Shown here: positions 36,926-45,798 of the stretch, piece after piece | How positions within the stretch are numbered: position 1 is the stretch's first letter | Layout: every line of letters begins with the position of its first letter | NCBI GenBank assembly: GCA_903920145.1 | Contig: CAIXKV010000241.1 | Coordinates: 1 to 64,000, forward strand | From: an uncultured Rhodospirillales bacterium | Lineage (GTDB): Bacteria > Pseudomonadota > Alphaproteobacteria > Azospirillales > Azospirillaceae | Direction of reading: 5' to 3' | Length of the DNA: 64,000 nt | The notes under the pieces: model-generated | Databases searched by the model: none | Seen by the model: only the letters and a program-made list of their open reading frames with translations | Told to the model about the DNA's origin: nothing | Translations under genes and position numbers: made by a program

Positions 36926-37034
36926 ACTCGCAAAGGGTCGGTTGGCCCTTTGAGCCCATGACGTTTTACTCAGAATGTCTTGAGGTCAAGGAGGCTATGC
37001 CTCCTTGCGGGTGCAGGGCGGAGCCCCGCCAAAG
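36926..37034. repeat. Two intergenic repeat elements (AAAGGG...CCCTTT and the 18.2-kb family)
   Basis: CAAAGGG-TCGGTTGG-CCCTTTG (about 36931-36952) has relatives at 37761-37790 and 42871-42900. From 36981, TGAGGTCAAGGAGGCTATGC with AAGGAGGC-tat-GCCTCCTT is the inverted counterpart of 18211-18258. Both lie between the convergent 3' ends of mch and the methyltransferase gene. Confidence 0.7.
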
Positions 37035-37044
37035 CCAAAAGAAC

Positions 37045-37728
37045 CTACAGAGCCCCGCCCCCCAAGGCCTGCATCACGTCGCCCCGCTTCCAAACCCCAA
37101 GCCAACGCGGAAACTCGTCAGGCACCCAGTCCTTGAGGCAATAATCGGGCTGGGGCCAGTTAAAGGGTGGCTTGGTCAGATTCCGGGGGTGATAAGTGAT
37201 AGGGCTGGTGGGGCTATCCCCGTTAGCCTCGCAATCCAGAAAATGGCTGGTCATCAGATATTTGATGTCCGAGCGCAAAAAGTTATCCAAAACTCTTTGA
37301 ACGTCAGCCACCGACATATGAAAGAGGACATCTCGACAGAGCCACAGATCAGCCTCAGGTAAAGAATCCTGGGTAATGTCAAGAACCCGAAAGTCAACCG
37401 TCGGATGGTTGGTCCGCAAGTCATCGATCATCGACGGCACGATATCGGCGCCGATATAGGGCCGTCCGCCAAGATTGACGCCGCGCATCCAGTTAAAATC
37501 GCCACACGGCGCATCGAGAACGCTGCGACAATCAAGCAAGTCGAGCATCATCGGGATACTGCGCCGAAGCTGGCGCGTATAGGCTCGGGTCGAGCCTCGC
37601 CCGCTCCGGGTTTCCCCGCGCGACCATAGGCTTTTTTCATAAACGATGCTGAAGGCTGTTTTTGGGTCCATGGCCAGATCATACCCGATCCCGATGGTCG
37701 TGATCCAGCGGGCCTTTATCCCGCACAT
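37045..37728 (-). CDS. SAM-dependent methyltransferase (class I)
   Basis: This protein of about 208-227 residues has a Rossmann methyltransferase motif VLDAPCGDFNWMRGVNLGG, then YIGADIVPSMIDDL and LWLCRDVLFHMSVADVQRVL. The pattern and SGRGSTRAYT near the start recall methyltransferases of cell-surface glycan loci. Two starts are possible: ATG at 37728, or ATG at 37671 (MDPKTAFSIVYEKSLW). The longer one keeps residues typical before the motif, but no ribosome site is clear at either. Nothing nearby names the substrate. Confidence 0.75.
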   Translation of the reverse strand: MCGIKARWITTIGIGYDLAMDPKTAFSIVYEKSLWSRGETRSGRGSTRAYTRQLRRSIPMMLDLLDCRSVLDAPCGDFNWMRGVNLGGRPYIGADIVPSMIDDLRTNHPTVDFRVLDITQDSLPEADLWLCRDVLFHMSVADVQRVLDNFLRSDIKYLMTSHFLDCEANGDSPTSPITYHPRNLTKPPFNWPQPDYCLKDWVPDEFPRWLGVWKRGDVMQALGGGAL

Positions 37729-37760
37729 GCTGGAATAGAGCTTTCGTAGGCTCCACCCAC

Positions 37761-37790
37761 ACCTGCAAAGGGTCGAGCGGCCCTTTGAAC
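37761..37790. repeat. AAAGGG hairpin repeat copy
   Basis: ACCTGCAAAGGG-TCGAGCGG-CCCTTTGAA is the second copy of the element found at 36931 and 42871. It lies in the upstream region of the methyltransferase gene. Confidence 0.7.
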
Positions 37791-37887
37791 TTATAATCTT
37801 CACCCCCTGAAAAAAACACGATAATCGTATTCCCAGACGAACCACTTCGTCGTATGGTTCCACGTTGTTTCTGGTGTGAGGGTTCCC

Positions 37888-39147
37888 GTGCCGCGCTTTC
37901 TTCACGCCGCCGATATCCACCTGGATAGCCCCCTGGACGGCCTCGCCGCGCGGGCCGGAGAGCACGCCAACACGTTGGTTGGCGCCACCCGCCGGGCGTT
38001 TAAGGCTCTGATCGATTGCGCCATCGAACAAGCCGTGGACTTCGTGATCATCGCCGGAGATCTGTATGATGGCGATTGGCGCGATTTCAGCACGGGCCTG
38101 ACCTTTATGGCCGGCATGGCTCGGTTAGAGAAAGCCCAGATCCAGGTTGTCATCGTCCGGGGCAATCACGACGCCGAAAACCAAATGACCCGGCGCTTGA
38201 CCTTGCCGCCCAATGTCCGAATCTTCGACTCCCGCAAAGCGCATAGCCTGCCGTTTGAAAATCTGCGGGTGGTCTGCCATGGCCGCAGCTTTGGAACCCA
38301 ACACCAAGCCGAAAATTTCGCTCTCTCCTATCCCAAACCGTGGCCGGACTATTTCAACATCGGGGTTCTTCACACATCGGCCACAGGCCGCCCCCTTCAT
38401 GATGTTTACGCGCCGTGTTCCGTGGATGACTTAGTGGCCAAAGGCTACGACTATTGGGCGCTCGGGCATGTTCACAAGCGCGAAGTCCTGTGTCAGGATC
38501 CCTGTTGGATCGTCTTTCCCGGCAATCTGCAAGGCCGGGACGTCAATGAAACCGGCCCCAAAGGCTGCACCCTGGTTACGGTGGACGGTCAGCGCGTCGT
38601 TGCGGTGGAAGAAAAAATACTCGATGTGGCCCGCTGGGTGCGTTGCTTAGTTGATGTGTCGCGCTGCACGACCCTGGAAGGTATGGGAGAAACGGTGCGT
38701 GCGGCTTTGGCCGAAGAGGTGGCCACCGCCGGTCATCGGACCCTGGCGGTGCGCATCACCCTGACCGGTGCCAGCCGGCTCCATCGTCGCTTGGTCAGCA
38801 ATCCTGAAGCCACCGAAGCCGAATGCGCGGTGGCAGCGACTCGGGCCGGTGATATCTGGATCGAGCGGGTGGTGGTGGCCACCACCGACCCCGAGCCCCC
38901 CGCTCTGGCGTCATCCGATGCCCTCACCGAACTGTTTCGTGCCCTGGACGGGGTCCAAGCCACCCCCGAAGATTGCTTGTCACTGTTCGGGGAACCGCTG
39001 GCAGCCCTTTTGGAAAGACTGCCGATGGAAATCCGTGAAACAGCCGACCTGGCCACGATGACCGACGAGACATTGGGCGACATTTTAGCCGACGCCAAGA
39101 CGCTGCTGCTGGACCGCTTGCTCGGCACCCCGGAGGAGCGGCCATGA
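37888..39147 (+). CDS. SbcD/YhaO-like DNA exonuclease (calcineurin-type phosphoesterase)
   Basis: This nuclease subunit of a Mre11/SbcD-like complex has the metal-binding motifs FLHAADIHLDSPL (start), IIAGDLYDGD (about 55-65), VRGNHDAEN (about 86-94), a later LHTSATG and WALGHVHKRE. The C-terminal third is a capping domain. GTG at 37888 with GAGGG about 5 nt upstream gives 419 residues; an earlier GTG at 37876 is possible. The next gene overlaps by four bases and encodes the matching ATPase. Confidence 0.9.
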   Translation: MPRFLHAADIHLDSPLDGLAARAGEHANTLVGATRRAFKALIDCAIEQAVDFVIIAGDLYDGDWRDFSTGLTFMAGMARLEKAQIQVVIVRGNHDAENQMTRRLTLPPNVRIFDSRKAHSLPFENLRVVCHGRSFGTQHQAENFALSYPKPWPDYFNIGVLHTSATGRPLHDVYAPCSVDDLVAKGYDYWALGHVHKREVLCQDPCWIVFPGNLQGRDVNETGPKGCTLVTVDGQRVVAVEEKILDVARWVRCLVDVSRCTTLEGMGETVRAALAEEVATAGHRTLAVRITLTGASRLHRRLVSNPEATEAECAVAATRAGDIWIERVVVATTDPEPPALASSDALTELFRALDGVQATPEDCLSLFGEPLAALLERLPMEIRETADLATMTDETLGDILADAKTLLLDRLLGTPEERP

Positions 39148-42100
39148 GGCTGGAAGAGTTAACTCTTGAACGCTACGGCCACTTTCAGGACTTCCGGTTG
39201 TCTCTAGAGGGCGCAGGGACTCGCCTGCATGTGATCTTCGGCCCCAATGAAGCCGGGAAATCCACCCTGTTGGAAGCGATTTCCGACCTGCTGTTCGGGT
39301 TCCCCCCCCGGACCCGTTACGGCTTTTTGTGCGGATACGACAACCTGTTGATCGGCGCGACCCTGTCCAACCGGGCCGGGGATCGCCTAAGCATCCGCCG
39401 GCGAAAACGCCAACGGAACACTTTGCTGGATCCCCAAGGCGGGGTTCTGCCCGAAACCGCCCTCAAACCTTTTCTTGGTAGCCTGGACCGCAAGGTCTTC
39501 GAACAAGAATTCGGCCTGGATCACTATCGATTGCGCCAAGGCGGCGATCAGATGCTGGCGGCTAAAGGCGATTTGGCTCACAGCCTGTTCCAAGCCAGCG
39601 GCCTTTCCGACGTAACCAAAATTCAGGATGCCCTTAAAACCGCCACCGACGAGCTGTGGTCCCCCCAGCGCAAAGTGGCCAGCAAGCCCTTGTGGGGCGC
39701 CATTGAGGACTATAACGAGGCCAAGCAACGGATGCGCCGGGAGGCGCTGCGGGTTGATGAGTGGGACCAAGCGGAGCGGGCCGAGACCGAAGCCACCGCC
39801 GCCCTAGCCGCCTGCAAAAGCGCATTAGAGACGTTGCGGCGGGAGCGAAATCGGCTCCAACGGTTGCGGGACGCCCTGCCCGCCCTGGCTCGACTCGATG
39901 CTTTGACCGAACGTTGGGCGCCGCTAGCCGACGCCCCAGAGCTGCCGGCGGATTTCGCCGACCACTGGCGCAAAGCGGTCAGTCGGGAAGCCATCGCCAC
40001 CGCCGAGGTTCAGCGTCTATCCGACGAACGGCTCACCCTGGAAACCGCCCTCCGGGATTGGCCCGCGCCCAGCCGCTTGCCGGACCATGCCCACCGAATC
40101 GAGTCGCTGTTCCGTCAGTCCGGGGATCTGGCCGCCAAGCACGGCGACCACCCCAAGTTGTTGCGGGATTTGGAACACAGCGACGGGCGGCTCGCGCAAC
40201 TGATCCTTCAGTTGGGCGGGCCTTTCACCCTGGCTAACCTGGAACAGCACCGCCCCTCTAAGCCGATGGTGGCGCGCATTCGGGAGCGAATCGGTCAATG
40301 GGGAGCCCTGGACGCCGAATTGACGGCCAAAACCGAGCAGGCCGCCGCCGCCCACAGCCAATTGCAGGAAACCGAGCAGGAACAGGCCACCCTCGGGCAG
40401 CCAATAGACCCCGCCGGGGCTAAAGCCGCCCTTGATGAAGCCCTCAAAGCCGGTGATCTCGAGACGCGGTTGGCCGCCGCCGAGCGCGTCGCCGGACAGG
40501 CCGCCGCCGCCGCTGCCACCGCCTTTGCCCGGTTGGGAGGCGGCTGGGCTGGTTCCCAGGACGCTCTGAGCGCCACGCCCTTCCCCAGCCGGGAAACAGT
40601 CGAGACGGTCTATCGAACCGGCCAAAGCCTGGACGCCGAGCGCCAACGCCGCCAGGACGACCGGGATAAGGCTCAAACCGGGTTGTGCCGATTCGAAGCC
40701 AGTGTGCGCCAATTGGAAGCCGGGACCGAAGTTCCGACCCCTGAAGCACTGCAAGAAGCCCGCCGACATCGAGAGCGGGGATGGCGACTGGTTCGGGGCG
40801 GTTATATCGACCAGACCTTGGAGATTGCTCAAGCCGCCGTCGATTACGCTCCCGAAACCGGCGACCTCCCCACCGCATACGAAGACGCTGTGCGGCGGGC
40901 GGACGATCTGGTTGATCGGGCCAAACTCGAAGCCGATCAGGTCGCGCGCTATCTTGCCCTGCAAACTCAGACCACCGAGGCGCGACAGACCGTCATGCAG
41001 TGTGAGGCGGCTTTGGTCGACCTCGACCGTCGGATCGCCGAACATCAAGCCCAATGGGCGGCGCTGTGGCGCCATTCCGGCGTTACCCCAACCGCTCCGA
41101 TCGAGATGCTGGCGTGGCTCCAGCGCAAGGACGAAGCGATTCAGGCCGCCCACCACCAACTTAAGGCCGAGGATGATGTCGCGGGACTCCGCCAGCAAGC
41201 GGAGATCTTGCGGGGACTTTTGCAGCAAGCCGGCGCCCTGTTAGGGCAAACCGACCTGGATAATCTCCCGAGCACGGCTCTGCGGCACACGATCAAGGCC
41301 GCCGTCGACCAAGCCAGCCGCACCTGGAACGAAGCCTCCCGTCTGCGCGAGGACCAAAGGAAACACCGCCGGGCTCTGGAAAAGGCCGACGCCGCCCTAG
41401 CCGAAACACACCGACGCCGACAAGCCTGGTCATTGGCCTGGACGGAAGACATGCCGGCCCTGGGCCTGCCCGGAACCGCCACGCCGATTGAAGCCGAAGT
41501 GGCCTTGAAGACGTGGCAAACCATCGAAGAAGAATTGGTGGATCGACGCCAGAGGCACGAGCGCCTGCAAGGCATTGAGGAGGATTTGGCTGCCGGACGC
41601 GAAGACGTCCTGAGTCTGATCGAAGCCATCGGCGAGTCCCTACCGACTGAGTCCGCCCCCCGGTCCAGCTCCCTGTTCAATGACCCTCTTCTGGACCTCC
41701 CACAACGCCTGCATGATCGTCTTAAGGCCGACCAGCAAGCCCTCATCCATCGGAACACCCTGTCCAGCCGCGTCGCCGACCTAGGAGACGCCTTGGCTCG
41801 CGCGCAGCGAAGCCAGGAGCAGGCCCGCCAAGCCCTCTTGGTCCTGCGGAGCGCCCACGGCTTAAGTGCCACGGTCGACCCCTTGCAGGAAGCCGAACGC
41901 GCCACCCAACGCCGCGCCCTGATCGAGCCCTTGGCCGAAGCCCGACACAGGGTTGAGACTTTGGCCGCTGGCCAAGACGAAGCCAAATTGCGGGACACAC
42001 TGCGGGGAGAAGACGCCGACGCTCTGGGCGCTCGTGCTCAAGCCGTCGACGACGACGAACAGCGGCTGCATCAAGACCTTGAAGACGCGAGCAAAGCCGC

Positions 42101-42701
42101 CCTGTTGGCCCACCAGCAGCGAGAGGCCTTAAGACAACGGGCCGGCATCCAGGAGGCCGCACAACAGGAGCGAGACACCAAACGGCACGCCGCCAACCTT
42201 GCCAACCGCTGGGTCCGGCTATGGGCGGCGCAAGCCCTCCTGGGTGCCGCCATCCAGCGCTTCCGCAATGCCAACGAGCATCCTCTGGTCAAGTGCGCCA
42301 GTACACTGTTCGCCCTGATCGCCGGCGCCGGCCACAACCCCATCGAACGCCTCAGTGTGGAATATGGCGACAAAGACCACCCTGTGCTGATGGGAATTCG
42401 CCGAGATAACAGCCGCTGCCCCGTCGAAGGCATGAGCGACGGCACCCGCGACCAGCTCTATCTGGCGCTCCGCATTGCCGCCGTGGAATCCGCCGCGATC
42501 CAGGGCGAGCCGATGCCCTTTATTGCCGACGACCTGTTCATCACCTCGGACGACGAACGCACCTCTCCCGGCCTCCGAGCCCTGGCCGAGCTTGGCCGGG
42601 AAACCCAGGTTCTCCTCTTCACCCACCATCGATCCGTGGTCGACACCGCCCTCTCGGTGGTTGGCGCCGAGGGGCTGCGGATTCACGAGTTAAGTCGGTA
42701 A
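39144..42701 (+). CDS. SbcC/YhaN-like AAA ATPase
   Basis: This 1185-residue, Rad50/SbcC-type protein pairs with the preceding nuclease. Walker A is GPNEAGKSTLLEAI (about 36-49). A very long central region (about 200-950) is coiled coil, rich in A, E, R and Q. The ABC-type C-terminal half has EGMSDGTRDQLYLALR (signature) and PFIADDLFITSDDERT (Walker B), then LLFTHH. The N-terminal segment FLCGYDNLLIGATL is typical of the YhaN branch. The ATG at 39144 overlaps the upstream stop, so the two are coupled. Confidence 0.92.
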   Translation: MRLEELTLERYGHFQDFRLSLEGAGTRLHVIFGPNEAGKSTLLEAISDLLFGFPPRTRYGFLCGYDNLLIGATLSNRAGDRLSIRRRKRQRNTLLDPQGGVLPETALKPFLGSLDRKVFEQEFGLDHYRLRQGGDQMLAAKGDLAHSLFQASGLSDVTKIQDALKTATDELWSPQRKVASKPLWGAIEDYNEAKQRMRREALRVDEWDQAERAETEATAALAACKSALETLRRERNRLQRLRDALPALARLDALTERWAPLADAPELPADFADHWRKAVSREAIATAEVQRLSDERLTLETALRDWPAPSRLPDHAHRIESLFRQSGDLAAKHGDHPKLLRDLEHSDGRLAQLILQLGGPFTLANLEQHRPSKPMVARIRERIGQWGALDAELTAKTEQAAAAHSQLQETEQEQATLGQPIDPAGAKAALDEALKAGDLETRLAAAERVAGQAAAAAATAFARLGGGWAGSQDALSATPFPSRETVETVYRTGQSLDAERQRRQDDRDKAQTGLCRFEASVRQLEAGTEVPTPEALQEARRHRERGWRLVRGGYIDQTLEIAQAAVDYAPETGDLPTAYEDAVRRADDLVDRAKLEADQVARYLALQTQTTEARQTVMQCEAALVDLDRRIAEHQAQWAALWRHSGVTPTAPIEMLAWLQRKDEAIQAAHHQLKAEDDVAGLRQQAEILRGLLQQAGALLGQTDLDNLPSTALRHTIKAAVDQASRTWNEASRLREDQRKHRRALEKADAALAETHRRRQAWSLAWTEDMPALGLPGTATPIEAEVALKTWQTIEEELVDRRQRHERLQGIEEDLAAGREDVLSLIEAIGESLPTESAPRSSSLFNDPLLDLPQRLHDRLKADQQALIHRNTLSSRVADLGDALARAQRSQEQARQALLVLRSAHGLSATVDPLQEAERATQRRALIEPLAEARHRVETLAAGQDEAKLRDTLRGEDADALGARAQAVDDDEQRLHQDLEDASKAALLAHQQREALRQRAGIQEAAQQERDTKRHAANLANRWVRLWAAQALLGAAIQRFRNANEHPLVKCASTLFALIAGAGHNPIERLSVEYGDKDHPVLMGIRRDNSRCPVEGMSDGTRDQLYLALRIAAVESAAIQGEPMPFIADDLFITSDDERTSPGLRALAELGRETQVLLFTHHRSVVDTALSVVGAEGLRIHELSR

Positions 42702-42705
42702 TCAG

Positions 42706-42867
42706 ACCATCGGGCCTTGATGGTGACTCATCAAGGCTGCCCTCAGACGCCGGGCGGGCGCATCCGCGCCCCCTAGAGTCCCCATTGGGGCTTCGTGCGC
42801 ATGGGCGCGCGGGGCCATCGTCGCGGCCCAAGGACCGGCACTGTGTCAGTGTTAGGGCTCCGGCATC
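42706..42867. repeat. Interspersed repeat, full-length copy
   Basis: Modules A, B and C are intact. The C region reads CTTCGTGCGCATGGGCGCGC, and module D is partly degraded (ACCGGCACTGTGTCAGTGTT and CTCCGGCATC), so its stem is shortened. It begins five bases after the SbcC-like stop. On the minus strand it stays open in the same frame as the RHH copy. Confidence 0.9.
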
Positions 42868-42870
42868 ACA

Positions 42871-42900
42871 CCTGCAAAGGGCTAATCAGCCCTTTGCAGG
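42871..42900. terminator. Perfect 13-bp hairpin
   Basis: CCTGCAAAGGGCT-AATC-AGCCCTTTGCAGG is a perfect stem with a 4-nt loop, placed immediately after the interspersed repeat. It is the best member of the AAAGGG...CCCTTT family. GC content and stem length suit termination, but no T-run follows. Confidence 0.55.
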
Positions 42901-42951
42901 GCCCGCCGTCTCCTTAGAAAGAGATCAACCGGCCTACAAAGAAGTCCCAAC

Positions 42952-43068
42952 ATGAGATGGTATCAATCTTTAGGTGTAAATGAGCGCCTTTTCGTCTGGT
43001 TCACAGTGGGAGTCGCGACCGGCGGCTTTCTGCTCCGATTGGTTTGGTTGTGGCGCTATTGGACATGA
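42952..43068 (+). CDS. Small membrane protein, putative
   Basis: This 38-codon frame has a short polar start (MRWYQSLGVNERLF), then a hydrophobic stretch VWFTVGVATGGFLLRLVWLW and an aromatic end. AAAGAAG sits about 9 nt before the ATG. The amino-acid pattern fits a one-span membrane peptide, but with so short a frame this could be chance. It is upstream of the sulfide operon on the same strand, 76 bp from its first start. Confidence 0.4.
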   Translation: MRWYQSLGVNERLFVWFTVGVATGGFLLRLVWLWRYWT

Positions 43069-43082
43069 CCCCGAGCTTCTCT

Positions 43083-43112
43083 TGACGGCTTGGCTTCGCC
43101 CAAGATATTCAT
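43083..43112 (+). promoter_or_regulatory. Possible promoter of the sulfide operon
   Basis: TTGACG (43083-43088) lies 16 bp before GATATT, in front of ATTCATAGTTACGCAAAT. The latter only loosely recalls the ATTC-N8-GAAT dyad found at 17751, with its right arm lost, so shared control is unproved. Confidence 0.3.
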
Positions 43113-43144
43113 AGTTACGCAAATACGACGTTACGGGGGTTTTT

Positions 43145-44914
43145 ATGGATACAGTCGTCCGACTTACGCCGTTCCTTTCGGTCTCGGGTCAGCTCTCGGA
43201 AACCGACGTGGGCATTGCTGGTGCTCGGGGCTTTCACACCATCATCAACAGCCGCCCTGACAGTGAAACCGAAGGGCAGCCGACGAGCGCGGCGATGGAA
43301 GCAGCGGCGCGACGGCACGGTTTGGAGTATCGGTATTTGCCGGTGATCTCGGGCAAAATCACCGACAGCGACGTCGAGGCTTTCGGCAAAATTCTGAGTG
43401 AAGTTCGGGGCCCCGTGTTGGCCTATTGCCGAACCGGAACGCGATCGACGTCGCTGTGGGCGCTGCACTCGGCTCGCCAACTAGACCCCGACGCCGTGCT
43501 CAAGGTCTGCACTGAGGGCGGCTATCACCTAGACGCCCTACGGCCACGACTGGAAGCCCGCTGGACCGGAGAGGGAACCGGGGTCGGTGACGGAACCATC
43601 GGTTCAGCCGCTTTAGGACCGCGCGGCTATGACGTGGTGATTGTGGGCGGCGGCGCTGCTGGCATTGCCACCGCTTCCAGCCTGCTAAAGCGGCGACCAT
43701 CCCTGGCCATCGCGGTGATTGAGCCCAGCGACAAGCATTATTATCAGGCCGGGTGGACTCTGGTCGGCGCGGGCCTATTCGACCGTCGCCGAACCGAACG
43801 TCCGATGGCGCAGGTCATGCCGTCCCGCGTGACGTGGCTGCGCTCGATGGCCACCGCATTCGAACCCGAACACCATCAAGTGGTCCTGGAAGACGGAACT
43901 CGGGTTCGTTACCGGGCTTTGGTGGTGTGCCCCGGCATTCGCTTGAATTGGGACGGCATCGAAGGACTGCGCGAGACCCTGGGCCGCAACGGCGTGACCT
44001 CGAACTACATGTTCGATCTGGCTCCCTATACCCAACACTTGGTCCAGGGGTTGCGCGGCGGCAAAGCCCTATTCACCCAACCGCCGATGCCGATCAAATG
44101 CGCCGGCGCACCGCAAAAAGCCCTGTATCTGTCCTGCGACCAATGGCAACGGCGCGGCGTGCTGTCTGACATTGATGTCGAATTCAACACCGCTGGCGCC
44201 GTTCTGTTTGGCGTTCCCGATTATGTGCCCGCGTTGATGTCTTATGTCGAACGCTACAAGGCCAAATTGTGCTTCAGCAGCACCTTGGTTGCCGTTGATG
44301 GCCCCGCCCACAAGGCTTGGTTCGACATCAAGCAGGCCGATGGTTCGGTGCAGCGGGTGGAAAAAGACTTTGACATGATTCATGTCTGTCCGCCGCAAAC
44401 CGCCCCCGAATTCGTGCGCAACAGCCCTCTGGTCGATGCTACCGGCTGGGTCGAGGTCAGCCCCGAAACGCTCCAACACACCCGATACGGCAATATTTTC
44501 GGCCTCGGCGATGCGTGTTCCGCCCCCAACGCCAAAACCGCCGCCGCTGTCCGTAAACAGGCCCCGGTGGTGGCTGAAAATGTCATTGGAGTGCTGGATG
44601 GCAAAGGCCCGCGCTCCCTTTATGACGGTTATGGCTCCTGCCCGCTGGTTGTCGAAAAAGGCAAAGTGGTTCTGGCTGAATTCCTCTATGGCGGAAAACT
44701 GGCGCCAAGCTTGCCTTTCCCGGACTTCACCAAGCCTCAATGGCTTGGCTGGTTCATGAAGACCCAAATGTTCCCGGTCCTATACTTTGATTTGATGCTG
44801 AAAGGCCACGAGTGGATGGCCACTCCGAAGCGCCTGCCTCATCAACCCACCGCTCAGGAAGCGGCAGCAGCCTGCAATTTCGATTCGGTTCATTCGCAAA
44901 AAAGGACGCGATGA
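43145..44914 (+). CDS. DUF442 phosphatase-like / sulfide:quinone oxidoreductase fusion
   Basis: This two-domain, 589-residue protein is expected to oxidise sulfide at the membrane surface. Residues 1-135 are the DUF442 (beta-lactamase-hydrolase-like) domain with a phosphatase-type CRTGTRS loop (95-101). From about 160 a type II SQR follows: YDVVIVGGGAAGIATAS (FAD), IKCAGAPQKALYLSCD (catalytic cysteine region) and the late GLGDACSAPNAKTAAAVRKQ. The SQR resembles the mitochondrial SQOR type, which hands sulfur to small thiols. The DUF442 domain may act as a sulfurtransferase. The following MBL gene overlaps its stop, forming an operon. Confidence 0.92.
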   Translation: MDTVVRLTPFLSVSGQLSETDVGIAGARGFHTIINSRPDSETEGQPTSAAMEAAARRHGLEYRYLPVISGKITDSDVEAFGKILSEVRGPVLAYCRTGTRSTSLWALHSARQLDPDAVLKVCTEGGYHLDALRPRLEARWTGEGTGVGDGTIGSAALGPRGYDVVIVGGGAAGIATASSLLKRRPSLAIAVIEPSDKHYYQAGWTLVGAGLFDRRRTERPMAQVMPSRVTWLRSMATAFEPEHHQVVLEDGTRVRYRALVVCPGIRLNWDGIEGLRETLGRNGVTSNYMFDLAPYTQHLVQGLRGGKALFTQPPMPIKCAGAPQKALYLSCDQWQRRGVLSDIDVEFNTAGAVLFGVPDYVPALMSYVERYKAKLCFSSTLVAVDGPAHKAWFDIKQADGSVQRVEKDFDMIHVCPPQTAPEFVRNSPLVDATGWVEVSPETLQHTRYGNIFGLGDACSAPNAKTAAAVRKQAPVVAENVIGVLDGKGPRSLYDGYGSCPLVVEKGKVVLAEFLYGGKLAPSLPFPDFTKPQWLGWFMKTQMFPVLYFDLMLKGHEWMATPKRLPHQPTAQEAAAACNFDSVHSQKRTR

Positions 44915-45774
44915 TGAGTCCCAACGTCAAAGCTTTCTATGACAGCGCAACCTTTACCGTCAGCTATGTCGTTTCGGATCCAAAGACGCGGATCGCCGCG
45001 ATTATTGATTCGGTCCTCGATTACGACCCCCACGCCGGGCGAACCTCGACGACGTCCGCCGACGCCCTGATCGCCTGGGTCAAAGAGCAAAATTTGACTA
45101 TCGACTGGATTCTGGAAACCCACGTCCACGCCGACCACGTCACCGCCGCGCCCTATTTAAAGGAAAAGCTAGGGGGCCGAATTGCCATCGGCCAGCATGT
45201 CAAAACCGTCCAGACAACCTTCAAGTCGATCTTTAACGCCGAAGCCGAATTTGCCACGGATGGTAGCCAATTTGACCATCTGTTCATGGATGATGAAGGC
45301 TTTCAGATCGGAACGATCCGGGCCAAGGCCATTCACACCCCCGGCCATACACCGGCTTGCGTCACCTATCACATCGGCGACACGGTGTTTGTCGGTGACA
45401 CCCTGTTCATGCCGGATTTTGGCACCGCTCGGTGTGACTTCCCCGGTGGCTGCGCGGCAACCTTGTATCAATCGATTCGGAAAATTTTATCCCTGCCGCC
45501 GCAAACCAGGATGTTCCTGTGTCACGACTATCAACCGGGGGGCCGAGAGGTTCTGTGGGAAACCACCGTTGCCGCTCAACGGAATGAAAATCTCCATGTC
45601 CGTGACGGCGTGACCGAAGCCGAATTCGTCACCATGCGCACCGAGCGGGATCGAATTCTGGATATGCCGGTGCTGATCCTACCGTCGGTGCAAATCAACA
45701 TGCGCTGCGGAGACCTGCCGCCAGCCGAAGAAAACGGCATCCGCTATCTTAAAATTCCTCTCAATGTTTTGTGA
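44911..45774 (+). CDS. MBL-fold persulfide dioxygenase-like protein (ETHE1/Blh type)
   Basis: This 287-residue metallo-beta-lactamase-fold protein has THVHADHVTAAPYLK (metal site, about 73-87), HTPGHTPACVTYHIGDTVFVGDTLFMPDFG and FLCHDYQPGG. The first two match the single-iron site of persulfide dioxygenases that oxidise glutathione persulfide to sulfite. LPSVQINMRCGDLP at the end is typical of the Blh branch. ATG at 44911 or 44914 follows AAAAAAGGA. Coupling to the SQR gene supports a role in removing the persulfide product. Confidence 0.9.
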   Translation: MMSPNVKAFYDSATFTVSYVVSDPKTRIAAIIDSVLDYDPHAGRTSTTSADALIAWVKEQNLTIDWILETHVHADHVTAAPYLKEKLGGRIAIGQHVKTVQTTFKSIFNAEAEFATDGSQFDHLFMDDEGFQIGTIRAKAIHTPGHTPACVTYHIGDTVFVGDTLFMPDFGTARCDFPGGCAATLYQSIRKILSLPPQTRMFLCHDYQPGGREVLWETTVAAQRNENLHVRDGVTEAEFVTMRTERDRILDMPVLILPSVQINMRCGDLPPAEENGIRYLKIPLNVL

Positions 45775-45798
45775 TTCTGGCTCCAACGGAGAGTATGA

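Noticed and set aside
40017-41228. Minus-strand frame opposite the SbcC-like gene
   Set aside because: It is antisense to a coiled-coil gene with biased codons; no recognisable domain.
43083-43145. A second SqrR-type site in front of the sulfide operon
   Set aside because: ATTC is present but the right half GAAT is not at the right distance; only a loose resemblance.
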